Below, one piece after another: positions 6,837 through 13,594 of a DNA stretch of 14,002 bases. Source of the DNA: Methylotenera sp. (GTDB lineage Bacteria; Pseudomonadota; Gammaproteobacteria; Burkholderiales; Methylophilaceae). How positions within the stretch are numbered: position 1 is the stretch's first letter; each line of letters begins with the position of its first letter. The stretch lies in the NCBI GenBank assembly GCA_027310735.1, contig DAIDAH010000048.1, forward strand, positions 1-14,002, read 5' to 3'. The notes below the pieces were generated by a model. The model ran no database searches. It had not been told where the DNA came from and saw only the letters and a list, made by a program, of their open reading frames with translations. A program made the position numbers and the translations under genes.

Positions 6837-7472
6837 ATGACTAAATTCAAGAGTAATTTAACGAGTTTTAATCAAGATAGGGAGCAAAAAAACCTTCTCT
6901 TAATAAACTCCGAGTTAGCAACTTGCAAGAGGCAAAAAATATCTTTCCAAAAGATAGGCTCACTTGCAATGTATTTACAGTCAAAGACTGGAATTTCTAG
7001 AACAACATTTACAGGAAACCCTAAATATAAAGTCTTATTGCTTAAGTTCCTAACTGAGCAAGGTGTCAAATCATTTGATAGCTATAGCGATGATGATACG
7101 CCTGAGATGCTAAAAATAAAGCTAATTGGGCTAATGATTGAAAACAAAAACATCAAGAACAAGTGCTTGCGATTAGAAACCTATATCAAGGATGCCTTGC
7201 TGAAGAGTGATGGGAGTAGGGTCGTCGTTTCAGAAGGCTCTGCCGAAAGAAGCGAGAATAACGATATTGCTGATACATCTATGGCAATAATGTCGATATT
7301 GGACAGACTTAAGGATTTTCTAACCATTGACCTTGAAAAAGGACAGATTGAAGACCTATCTGCAAAGCCAAGGGATAGAGTTGTTGTTGGCGGGCAACGA
7401 TTAAAACCATTCATTAAGTGGCTTAAAGAGAATGAAGAATTTCTTGTTAAGAACTCTTCCAGCCGGAAATAG
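6837..7472 (+). CDS. HTH/coiled-coil accessory protein of the recombinase module (TnpC/GmtX-like)
   Basis: This 211-residue protein starts 8 bp after the recombinase stop and is surely co-transcribed with it; no clear Shine-Dalgarno is seen, so translational coupling is likely. Residues about 36-75 read as a helix-turn-helix (FQKIGSLAMYL, then KTGISRTTFTGNPKYK), the pattern found in small accessory proteins such as Tn554 TnpC/DUF6262. Residues about 90-122 (MLKIKLIGLMIENKNIKNK, LRLETYIK) look like a coiled coil. The remainder is polar with no recognised domain, no signal peptide and no membrane segment. By position and fold it may bind the element ends or help the recombinase choose its site. 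The link to GmtX is inference from size, order and partner. Confidence 0.75.
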   Translation: MTKFKSNLTSFNQDREQKNLLLINSELATCKRQKISFQKIGSLAMYLQSKTGISRTTFTGNPKYKVLLLKFLTEQGVKSFDSYSDDDTPEMLKIKLIGLMIENKNIKNKCLRLETYIKDALLKSDGSRVVVSEGSAERSENNDIADTSMAIMSILDRLKDFLTIDLEKGQIEDLSAKPRDRVVVGGQRLKPFIKWLKENEEFLVKNSSSRK

Positions 7473-7483
7473 CCTTAAATATA

Positions 7484-7508
7484 GGGCTCACCTAATTAAC
7501 AGCCTTTT
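7484..7508 (+). terminator. Weak intrinsic terminator candidate after the recombinase operon
   Basis: GGGCT (7484-7488) can pair with AGCCT (7501-7505, one G-U pair), followed by TTTTCT. The stem is short with a 12-nt AT-rich loop. The same GGCT could instead pair with AGCC at 7471-7474, which overlaps the stop codon. It is the only terminator-like structure found here. Confidence 0.3.
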
Positions 7509-7544
7509 CTATGCATTATTTGGTTTTAATAAGTTTTAGTGAGT

Positions 7545-7637
7545 ATTCTCATCTAGTTGACCGCTGATTATTATTTAAGTTAACCAGTCAATTCTCATTC
7601 AAGCTGACCATTCATTCACTTTGAAGTAAACTGTTCG
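7545..7637. repeat. Degenerate ~23-bp tandem array in the non-coding region
   Basis: The core words AGTTGACC (7555), AGTTAACC (7578), AGCTGACC (7602) and AGTAAACT (7625) follow one another at 23, 24 and 23 bp. Each is preceded by a related ATTCTCAT/ATTATTTA/ATTCTCATTCA/ATTCACTTTGA stretch. The regular spacing, about two helical turns, suits cooperative binding of one protein to one face of the DNA, as at recombinase arm sites or transposon ends. The copies are imperfect, so this could be a decayed array. Confidence 0.5.
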
Positions 7638-7999
7638 TCAAGGTCAAAAATTAGACTTCCTGATAGCTGTCAGTCAGGATCGGCTAACGGCCCTTTTCGG
7701 TCATCCACAAATTAAGAATGTACGACAGGTAAATCCACAAAGCGGCCTGTCAGCTACAATATCTCACAGACAAATGTCGACCCAACTGAGACATTTGCCT
7801 AAGTTCACTGTAAAGCGGAAAATCTCCAAAACGGTCACTCAACTTCGGAAGTTTACCTACAAAAGTCAGTCTAAAACAATCGTTTGAAATACCCTAAATT
7901 CACTTGAATATGCTTAATCAAAATTGTATATTTAAGCGTTGAAAGTCAAGATTACTTATTCCTTCCACTAAGCTGAGTAAGTAACTTTAAAGAATGATT

Positions 8000-8029
8000 G
8001 ATTGTTTTTAATTGGCGAATTGAACAATC
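8000..8029 (-). terminator. Hairpin overlapping the copA stop codon
   Basis: GATTGTT (8000-8006) pairs with AACAATC (8023-8029), and inside it AATT (8010-8013) pairs with AATT (8018-8021) around GGCG, with an asymmetric bulge between. The stem includes part of the copA TGA. No U-run follows on the minus strand, so it is a weak or Rho-assisted end at best. Confidence 0.35.
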
Positions 8030-10316
8030 ATGATCGCCTCAAACGTAATGCATTGGTAATTACAGACACTGAGCTTAAACTCATGGCGACTGCAGCAATC
8101 ATTGGCGATAGTAACCATCCAGTAAATGGATAAAGCAGGCCAGCAGCCAATGGCACTCCGAGCGAATTGTAAACGAAAGCAAAGCCGAGATTTTGCTTCA
8201 TATTTGCGACAGTCTGCTCAGAAATGGCTCTGGCTTGGGCGATGCCTCGCAGGTCGCCCTTAACCAAAGTCACTTGCGCGCTATTCATTGCTACATCTGT
8301 GCCAGTACCCATTGCAACACCCACGTCAGCTTTTGCCAACGCTGGTGCATCATTGATACCATCACCTGCCATTGCAACGATGCGGCCTTCACGTTGCAAT
8401 TTGTCAACCAGTGCAAGCTTGTCGGCCGGCTTAACCTCACCATATACTTCTTCTATACCCAACTTCGCAGCAACTGCTTTCGCCGTAGTAAGGCCATCAC
8501 CTGTAGCCATGATCACACGCATACCGGATGATCTCAGAGTAGCTAATGCATCCATTGTGCTGGCTTTAATAGGGTCGGACACAGCCATTAAACCAGCTAA
8601 CTGGCCGTCAATTGCAAGCAACATTACACTTGCACCTTCAGAACGCATTGCTTCTGACTCTACTTTAAGAGGTTCGATATTTACATTTAACTGAGTCATT
8701 AGTGCGGTATTACCTAATGCCAATAGTTTGCTGCCAACAGTACCTCGAACACCTATCCCTGTAATGGATTCAAAACCATCTACCTTATCAAGAGCAAGCC
8801 CACGATCGCGGGCGGCTTGTACGATAGCGTCCGCCAAAGGATGTTCGCTGCCCTGATCTAGGCTCGCTGCTAGTCGGAGTATTTCATCCTCAGTATAGCC
8901 AGTGCAAGCCACGGCGCGATCGAATCGAGGCTTGCCTTCCGTCAACGTGCCAGTCTTGTCCACCATTAGCGTATCGACCTTTCGAAAGTTCTCTATGGCT
9001 GCTGCATCGCGGAAGAGTACACCCTGAGTTGCTGCTTTACCTGTGGCAACCATGATTGACATTGGGGTAGCCAAACCAAGCGCACAGGGGCAGGCAATGA
9101 TAAGTACGGCTACTGCATTAATTAGACCATAAATCCAGCTAGGTTCAGGCCCGAATAAACCCCAAACAGCAAAAGTCAGCAGTGCTATGCCTACAACAGT
9201 AACAACGAAGTAGCCAGCCACTTGGTCAGCCATGCGCTGCATAGGCGCCCTAGAGCGTTGTGCCTGTAATACCATTTGGACGATACTGGCCAGCACCGTC
9301 TGTGAACCGACCTTTTCAGTGCGCATCACTAGTGAACCAGTGGTATTAAGTGTCGCGCCAATCAACTTATAGCCTATACGTTTAGTCACAGGTACTGGCT
9401 CCCCAGTAAGCATAGACTCGTCAACTGAACTTCCTCCTTCAGCCACGATACCATCGACAGGAACTTTTTCACCAGGTCGCACACGTAGCGTATCACCGAC
9501 ATGGACGTTGGTCAGAGGGATATCCTCTTCGGAACCATCGGCATTGATACGTCGAGCTGTCTTAGGTGCCAGACCTAGTAAGGATTTGATTGCAGCCGAG
9601 GTTTGCGAACGCGCTTTTAATTCAAGAACTTGACCTAGCAAAGTTAGCGAAATAATCACTGCTGCGGCCTCAAAGTACACTGCCACACGCCCCATGTCCA
9701 TAAACGATAACGGAAATACGCCTGGAACTATCGTGGCAATGACGCTGTAGACAAAGGCTGCAGATGTGCCTAGGCTAATCAGTGTCCACATATTCGGGCT
9801 GCGATTGATTACCGACTGCACCCCTCGCTGGAAGAACGGCCAGCCAGCCCATAGAACAATTGGCAAGGTAAGAACGAGTTCGATCCAGCTTTGCGTCGCC
9901 ATCTCAAACCACTGCAGGCGATGACCTACCATCGCAAGAATAGTGACGATGATGGTCAATGGTAGCGTCCAGATAAACCGTCTTTTAAAATCTCGAAGTT
10001 CCGGGCTCTCCCCCTCCTCAAGGGCTGGCATCTCGGGCTCAAGCGTCATACCGCATTTCGGACAAGAACCTGGTTGATTCTGTCGAACTTCTGGATGCAT
10101 TGGACAAGTATAGATTATGCTAGAGCTACTGATTGACGCTGATGGTACTGGTGATGTTATAGCTGGACCTGCAGAAATAAGTTTATATTTGGCTGGATTA
10201 GCCTCGAACTTTGCCTTGCAACCAGCACTGCAAAAGTAAACTGGCTTGCCTTCATGCTGTAACACATCCGGTGACTGCTCTGCCACATTCATTCCGCAAA
10301 CAGGGTCTTTTAACAT
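8028..10316 (-). CDS. copA: Copper-exporting P1B-1 ATPase CopA with YHS and HMBD N-terminal domains
   Basis: This 762-residue inner-membrane pump hydrolyses ATP to move Cu(I) (possibly Ag(I)) out of the cytoplasm. The N-terminus has a YHS domain (about 3-45; C7, C29, C33) and then a heavy-metal-binding segment (YTCPMHPE...CPKCGM, C71, H74, C85, C88) in place of the commoner MTCxxC domain. The core follows: actuator loop TGE 304-306, the membrane metal site C409-P410-C411, phosphorylated D453 in DKTGT, EHP 491-493, hinge GDGIND 651-656. Y716-N717 and M745 with S748/S749 complete the P1B-1 copper signature. All motifs are intact. An AGAAGGAT ribosome-binding site precedes the ATG. Likely partners are the CopZ-like protein and small membrane peptide encoded just upstream in the same direction. 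Confidence 0.96.
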   Translation of the reverse strand: MLKDPVCGMNVAEQSPDVLQHEGKPVYFCSAGCKAKFEANPAKYKLISAGPAITSPVPSASISSSSIIYTCPMHPEVRQNQPGSCPKCGMTLEPEMPALEEGESPELRDFKRRFIWTLPLTIIVTILAMVGHRLQWFEMATQSWIELVLTLPIVLWAGWPFFQRGVQSVINRSPNMWTLISLGTSAAFVYSVIATIVPGVFPLSFMDMGRVAVYFEAAAVIISLTLLGQVLELKARSQTSAAIKSLLGLAPKTARRINADGSEEDIPLTNVHVGDTLRVRPGEKVPVDGIVAEGGSSVDESMLTGEPVPVTKRIGYKLIGATLNTTGSLVMRTEKVGSQTVLASIVQMVLQAQRSRAPMQRMADQVAGYFVVTVVGIALLTFAVWGLFGPEPSWIYGLINAVAVLIIACPCALGLATPMSIMVATGKAATQGVLFRDAAAIENFRKVDTLMVDKTGTLTEGKPRFDRAVACTGYTEDEILRLAASLDQGSEHPLADAIVQAARDRGLALDKVDGFESITGIGVRGTVGSKLLALGNTALMTQLNVNIEPLKVESEAMRSEGASVMLLAIDGQLAGLMAVSDPIKASTMDALATLRSSGMRVIMATGDGLTTAKAVAAKLGIEEVYGEVKPADKLALVDKLQREGRIVAMAGDGINDAPALAKADVGVAMGTGTDVAMNSAQVTLVKGDLRGIAQARAISEQTVANMKQNLGFAFVYNSLGVPLAAGLLYPFTGWLLSPMIAAVAMSLSSVSVITNALRLRRS

Positions 10317-10386
10317 TTAAACATCCTTCTAGACTACATCCGATAGTGGGTTCGAGAGGTAACACGAATATCATTCACGCAGCGCT

Positions 10387-10503
10387 TCATTTTTTTGACT
10401 GCATGATGATTAAGACTACAAGCAAAACAACTATTAATCCGCCAATCGCAGTCCAAGCCTCACCGTCCATTGAGTTACCCATCCATCCGTTTGTATAATG
10501 CAT
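10387..10503 (-). CDS. 38-residue single-span membrane peptide between copZ and copA
   Basis: A small gene that length cut-offs miss. A perfect AAAGGAGG (GGAGG at 10515-10511) lies 7 bp before the ATG at 10503; a second ATG directly upstream (10506, spacing 4) would add one Met. The peptide begins MHYTNGWMGNSMDGEAW, with several Met, His and Trp residues that could bind Cu(I). One hydrophobic helix follows (about residues 19-34, IGGLIVVLLVVLIIM), and it ends QSKK, so the C-terminus is probably cytoplasmic. It lies 70 bp upstream of copA on the same strand. I know no exact family; short Met/His-bearing membrane peptides are common beside copper pumps. A role as a CopA accessory or periplasmic copper ligand is inference. 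The strong ribosome-binding site is the best evidence that it is translated. Confidence 0.72.
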   Translation of the reverse strand: MHYTNGWMGNSMDGEAWTAIGGLIVVLLVVLIIMQSKK

Positions 10504-10612
10504 CATATAACCTCCTTTTGTTGAATTGCACTCAGTCACTATCAAGCAATCTAGAATATTTCCTACAGCACGGTGTTATTGTATTTTTCGTTCTGTTGTT
10601 TATTGGTGAGTA

Positions 10613-10879
10613 TTAGCCGCATCCACATCCAGATCCGCATCCTTTGCCTTCTGGTTTCTGGGAAGTATTAGCATTATCTACGCCATAACCTGCAGCTATC
10701 ACAGCTGATTTCAATTGATCGGAGGTAGTTAATCGTTCGTCAAATTGCACCGTGGCTTCGCCAGATGAAAGCAATACCTCTACATCATTCACGCCATTAA
10801 TGGCCTTCAACGCCTGCGTTACACTGTTAGTGCAACCCCCACAGGTCATCCCTGTTATTTTTAAAAGTTCAGTTTGCAT
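10613..10879 (-). CDS. copZ: CopZ-like copper chaperone (HMA domain) with Cys-rich tail
   Basis: This 88-residue soluble heavy-metal-associated protein would carry Cu(I) to CopA. The ferredoxin-like HMA fold spans about 3-67 with the metal loop MTCGGC (C13, C16). The tail KGCGSGCGCG adds C81, C85 and C87, which ordinary CopZ lacks, and could be a second metal site or a thiol sink. I place the start at 10879. GGAG (10890-10887) lies 7 bp before this ATG and the protein then begins MQTELLKITG, like its homologues. An ATG at 10936 would add 19 residues with no homologue-like character and no ribosome-binding site. It precedes the membrane peptide and copA in the same direction. The metal could also be another thiophilic ion, but the CopA neighbour favours copper. 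Confidence 0.9.
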   Translation of the reverse strand: MQTELLKITGMTCGGCTNSVTQALKAINGVNDVEVLLSSGEATVQFDERLTTSDQLKSAVIAAGYGVDNANTSQKPEGKGCGSGCGCG

Positions 10880-10984
10880 GATGAAACTCCATTTCTGTCT
10901 GATTAAGCATTTTGTTGTCCTAAAGTTACCCACCATTAGACCACTTAAGTATTACCATCTTGGAACTAGCGGTCTGTTCGCTTG

Positions 10985-11017
10985 AACACATTGTGTTTAA
11001 AGATGTTTGCGCAAACA
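10985..11017. promoter_or_regulatory. Two palindromes upstream of copZ
   Basis: AACACA-T-TGTGTT (10985-10997) and the perfect 14-bp palindrome TGTTTGCGCAAACA (11004-11017) stand 6 bp apart in the 199-bp gap between the methyltransferase fragment and copZ. They could be operators for the copZ-copA transcript. Alternatively they could form stem-loops ending the upstream transcript, though no T-run follows. I see no good match to a CueR or CsoR site. Confidence 0.4.
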
Positions 11018-11078
11018 GCTTGATTATTTAGCCAATACACTCAATTTACATTTTCATTATTCGACCTCTTAAATAAGA

Positions 11079-11291
11079 TCAATTAAACCGAGGGAGGAAT
11101 GCCGGTGTTCGCTCAGCATATTTTGAATACTCATCCCCAAATTCAGCATAAGCCTCTTTCTCTTCAGTTCGAGCCAGCCGAACATACATGTATACCAAAA
11201 TCGGAAACATCACCACGGTCAATATGGTCGGCCATTGCATCAGGAACCCGAACATGCTCAACACGAACCCTGCATACTGCGGATGGAGCAT
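11079..11291 (-). pseudogene. C-terminal fragment of an isoprenylcysteine carboxyl methyltransferase-type membrane protein
   Basis: The 70 residues match the C-terminal part of the proteobacterial ICMT-like family often found beside DUF2933 genes in metal clusters. The catalytic-region HPQYAGF, a hydrophobic segment (MQWPTILTVVMFPILVYMYV), then ARTEEKEAYAEFGDEYSKYAERTPAFLP are all recognisable. Full proteins have about 150 more residues in front (several membrane spans), which are absent. The fragment opens with MLHPQY directly after the DUF2933 stop (TGA then ATG), where homologues read RHPQY, so a clean deletion has removed the 5' part of the gene. It may still be translated by coupling, but it lacks most of the membrane domain and is unlikely to be an active methyltransferase. 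Known: family resemblance. Inferred: deletion and inactivity. Confidence 0.7.
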
Positions 11292-11525
11292 TCATCTTGA
11301 GTTCCCCTCGGACTTTTCATTATTTTGAGTATCATGAATATGATTACCGTGACCATGGTGCATGAATATATGCACCAAAGGACAGGCCAACAAGATCAGA
11401 AAAGGCAGGATTCCCAGCACGTGAGCGCGGTGCTCGGTAAATAACAGTAGCCCGGCAAATGCAAGGAAGCCACAAAACACCCATTTACCTTTGGAAAGAT
11501 GTTTTGTTTCGTGCTCATCAGTCAT
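11292..11525 (-). CDS. DUF2933-type small membrane protein with His-rich tail
   Basis: This 77-residue protein resembles the DUF2933 family seen in copper and heavy-metal gene clusters. A polar N-terminus (MTDEHETKHLSKGKW) precedes a hydrophobic helix (about 15-29), a short loop with EHR, and a second helix (about 35-53) ending CPLVHIFMHH. The tail is rich in His (HHGHGNHIHD), a plausible metal-binding feature. A GGAGAG ribosome-binding site lies before the ATG. It is immediately followed by the methyltransferase fragment, matching the usual gene order in such clusters. The biochemical role of DUF2933 proteins is unknown to me; metal binding or assisting neighbouring membrane proteins is inference. 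Confidence 0.78.
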   Translation of the reverse strand: MTDEHETKHLSKGKWVFCGFLAFAGLLLFTEHRAHVLGILPFLILLACPLVHIFMHHGHGNHIHDTQNNEKSEGNSR

Positions 11526-11551
11526 AATGCTCTCCTATGTTGAAGCTAAAA

Positions 11552-11998
11552 TTAATGTGTTCCTTCTGAAAACTTAACCGTCAGATTAATGCCGTCAGTC
11601 TTGCAATCGCCTGACTCGGGTCGAGCTCGATAATAAAAATCACATTCAAGTTTCGAGCCATCTTGAGCGGTTAAATTTGCCTGGCCATGTGAAAGCTGAT
11701 GCTCTGAATCGCCACGCATATATTCATTGTATGAACGGCTGCTGATATGCCTATGCATTTTTGCCATATCAGGTTCATAAACCTTGGTAGCGCTCCAAGT
11801 ACCTGAAAAATTCTTGCCATTTACTGTAGCGGCAATGGGTGAAGGAAAGTTAGCATCAGTTTCTATAGATCCTTTACCGACAATAGCCATATTTGCATCA
11901 TGCAACGTGAATTCTTCATGGCATGCAGCGAGCGTTAGCATCAAGCCAACCGCAAGAATGATTTTGGTGCTTCTAGCGATTTTGTTATGAATTTTCAT
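11552..11998 (-). CDS. Predicted lipoprotein of unknown function
   Basis: This 148-residue exported lipoprotein has a basic N-terminus (MKIHNKIARSTK), a hydrophobic core, and a lipobox LAAC with the acylated cysteine at C26. HEEF follows, so there is no Asp at +2 to retain it in the inner membrane and outer-membrane sorting is likely. The mature part is polar and looks beta-rich (SPIAATVNGKNFSGTW, then GSKLECDFYYRARPESGDC). C118 and C130 could form a disulfide or bind metal, and the middle carries several His and Met (MAKMHRHISS). A GAGGAGAG ribosome-binding site precedes the ATG. It lies between the small Cys/His protein and the DUF2933 gene, in the same direction. I do not recognise a named family; envelope metal handling is suggested only by context. 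Confidence 0.75.
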   Translation of the reverse strand: MKIHNKIARSTKIILAVGLMLTLAACHEEFTLHDANMAIVGKGSIETDANFPSPIAATVNGKNFSGTWSATKVYEPDMAKMHRHISSRSYNEYMRGDSEHQLSHGQANLTAQDGSKLECDFYYRARPESGDCKTDGINLTVKFSEGTH

Positions 11999-12011
11999 TT
12001 AAATCTCTCCT

Positions 12012-12263
12012 CTATTTATTATCATGATCAACCACAGCATCATGTGGCTTTGCAACAAGCTCCATCGATCCATCCATATGAATGACAGGTTCATAATAGG
12101 GAGACTCCTCAGGCTTTACCAAGGTAGCACCATGGTTACAATCCATTATCCAGCGAGGTTGTAAAACCTTACGGCAAAACGCATAGCTACATGCATCGGG
12201 CTTGCCAGTAACGGCCATACTTAGCAATTGGCAACTACATTGATTTCCGTGATTACAATGCAA
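12012..12263 (-). CDS. Small Cys/His-rich protein, TTG start, unknown function
   Basis: This 83-residue soluble protein has no signal peptide or membrane helix. Its N-terminal half is full of potential metal ligands: MHCNHGNQCSCQ, then CSYAFC and MDCNHG, giving seven cysteines and three histidines within the first 45 residues. The second half is acidic and proline-containing (KPEESPYYEPVIHMDGSM). The start codon is TTG; it is chosen because GGAGAG lies 4 bases upstream, while the next Met (M16) would discard the Cys-rich segment. It sits 17 bp after the HD-GYP gene and 13 bp before the lipoprotein gene, so all three are probably one transcript. A zinc or copper-binding knuckle is inferred from ligand density; I know no family. 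Confidence 0.65.
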   Translation of the reverse strand: MHCNHGNQCSCQLLSMAVTGKPDACSYAFCRKVLQPRWIMDCNHGATLVKPEESPYYEPVIHMDGSMELVAKPHDAVVDHDNK

Positions 12264-12280
12264 AACGCTCTCCAGTCTAA

Positions 12281-13558
12281 TTAAATGCTTCGTTGCACTG
12301 TTCTAAAATATTGATAAACAGATATTTTCAAGATTCGCTGTAAATAGCTGAGTTCTGCCTGACAAAACTCACCATATACCGATAATGCAATCTTCTCGAA
12401 ATTAGCAAGAATATCTGGATCAAAATGTTGACCGGAACCTTCGCGTAAAATCCCCATAGCCTCGGCTAATGACAATGGCTCCTTATATGGACGTTTTGAT
12501 GTTAATGCATCAAAAACATCTACCACCGCAAATAAACGCGGATTAAGTGGAATTGCTTTTCCGCTAAGTCCATGGGGGTAGCCTGTTCCATCAAACTTTT
12601 CGTGGTGGTATAAAACTACGTCATGCGCACATTGCAGCCAACTGGAGTACTGGATGATTTGACTGCCATGAATAACATGAGTTTTCATGATTTCGAACTC
12701 TTCCGTGGTTAATCGCCCAGGTTTCAACAAGATATGATCAGGGATACCTATTTTTCCAACATCATGTAAAAAAGCACCAACAATTAAAGCTTCAATGTCT
12801 GCTCTACGCATCCCCATAGCCTCAGCCAACCTAATAGCATAAAGGGTTACTCGATAGTTATGAGCATCGGTATCAGAGTCTCGCTTAGCAATGGCACTGC
12901 CCAATGATTGCAACAATTCCAGGTTAGATTGCAGTAGCTCATCAGATAGATTAGTAGCCTCGCGATTAAGTGAAAGTATGACCGGATAAAGTACGAAACT
13001 CGCCAGGCCGATCACAACAACAACGGTCAGTAAAGAAACAAGAAGGCGCTGCTGAAATGTACTTACCGTTACAGTGTCAACGGCATATACCCCTTCAAAG
13101 TAACCATAAGTGTTTTTGTTTGACGATAAAAGCGGAATCAAAACCTGAACGTAGAGATTATCGTTATCCCAGATCTTGTTGTAATGAATAACATATGCAT
13201 CAGAAAATACATGCTGATGTTTTCCTATTTGCATAAGCAAACCACTGGCGCCAGTTTTCCATGATTCAAGTTTTAATTGTTTATCACTTCCAAATAAACG
13301 GATGCCGACAAATCTAGATTCATTCAGGAATGTCTCAACTACTGGCCGATGCTGGTTTAAGTCACCTTGAAAGGCAGTCTCATTTTCAGGCTTGTTGAAA
13401 TGTTTTGCAGCTACGGATGCCATGTTGAAAACAAAAGTATCAATCTGTCGATACTCTAAATAATAGGATGTTGCTCCTAAGATCGTTGATAGTGTCAACC
13501 AGACCAAGAGTAGTCTAGTAGCGATCAACCTATTTAATGAATAGGTCGTTAGCTTCAA
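12281..13558 (-). CDS. Membrane-anchored HD-GYP phosphodiesterase (cyclic di-GMP type)
   Basis: This 425-residue inner-membrane protein probably hydrolyses cyclic di-GMP. A first membrane helix (about 13-32) and a second (about 171-193) enclose a periplasmic sensor-like region of about 135 residues. No HAMP domain is obvious. The cytoplasmic HD-GYP domain (about 210-400) keeps the metal ligands and signature: H233, H265-D266 (LHDVGKIGIPD), H294, H318-H319-E320 and DGTGYP (323-328), then VVDVFDALTSKRPYK. All active-site elements look intact. The start is TTG: the frame is closed by a stop three codons upstream, the next Met would cut into the first membrane helix, and an AGGTAAG-like ribosome-binding site precedes it. 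Its place inside the metal cluster suggests the periplasmic part senses an envelope cue; that is inference. Confidence 0.92.
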   Translation of the reverse strand: MKLTTYSLNRLIATRLLLVWLTLSTILGATSYYLEYRQIDTFVFNMASVAAKHFNKPENETAFQGDLNQHRPVVETFLNESRFVGIRLFGSDKQLKLESWKTGASGLLMQIGKHQHVFSDAYVIHYNKIWDNDNLYVQVLIPLLSSNKNTYGYFEGVYAVDTVTVSTFQQRLLVSLLTVVVVIGLASFVLYPVILSLNREATNLSDELLQSNLELLQSLGSAIAKRDSDTDAHNYRVTLYAIRLAEAMGMRRADIEALIVGAFLHDVGKIGIPDHILLKPGRLTTEEFEIMKTHVIHGSQIIQYSSWLQCAHDVVLYHHEKFDGTGYPHGLSGKAIPLNPRLFAVVDVFDALTSKRPYKEPLSLAEAMGILREGSGQHFDPDILANFEKIALSVYGEFCQAELSYLQRILKISVYQYFRTVQRSI

Positions 13559-13594
13559 AACATCTTACCTAAATAATAAATCACATCTTTAATT

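Larger units (their letters stand above)
7473..8027. other. 555-bp non-coding region rich in short repeats between the recombinase operon and copA
   Basis: No convincing gene is seen on either strand. Besides the 23-bp array it holds TCCTGA/TCAGGA arms (7658-7663, 7674-7679), a direct repeat ATCCACAAA (7703-7711 and 7733-7741, 30 bp apart), GACAGG/CCTGTC (7724-7729, 7746-7751), CAAATGTC/GACATTTG (7771-7778, 7790-7797) and GCTTAA/TTAAGC (7912-7917, 7932-7937). AGCGG or AACGG followed by TCA-like words recur at about 7741, 7814 and 7830. The pattern resembles decayed repeat debris at the edge of mobile DNA. One border of the recombinase element may lie here, but no exact end can be assigned. 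Confidence 0.5.

Noticed and set aside
7181..7414. Minus-strand open frames across the 211-residue HTH protein
   Set aside because: They mirror a better plus-strand gene with a recognisable HTH and operon spacing.
7545..7797. CRISPR array
   Set aside because: Repeat copies are too degenerate, the spacing of ~23 bp leaves no spacers, and no cas gene is present.
10880..10936. A longer CopZ-like protein starting at 10936
   Set aside because: The extra 19 residues have no family character and no ribosome-binding site, while the ATG at 10879 has GGAG at good spacing and gives the usual N-terminus.
10936..10979. A CueR-like operator upstream of copZ (ACC ... GGT on the minus strand around 10956-10975)
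   Set aside because: The outer ACC/GGT are 14 bp apart rather than 15, and the inner arms do not match the CueR dyad; no 19-bp-spaced promoter could be built around it.
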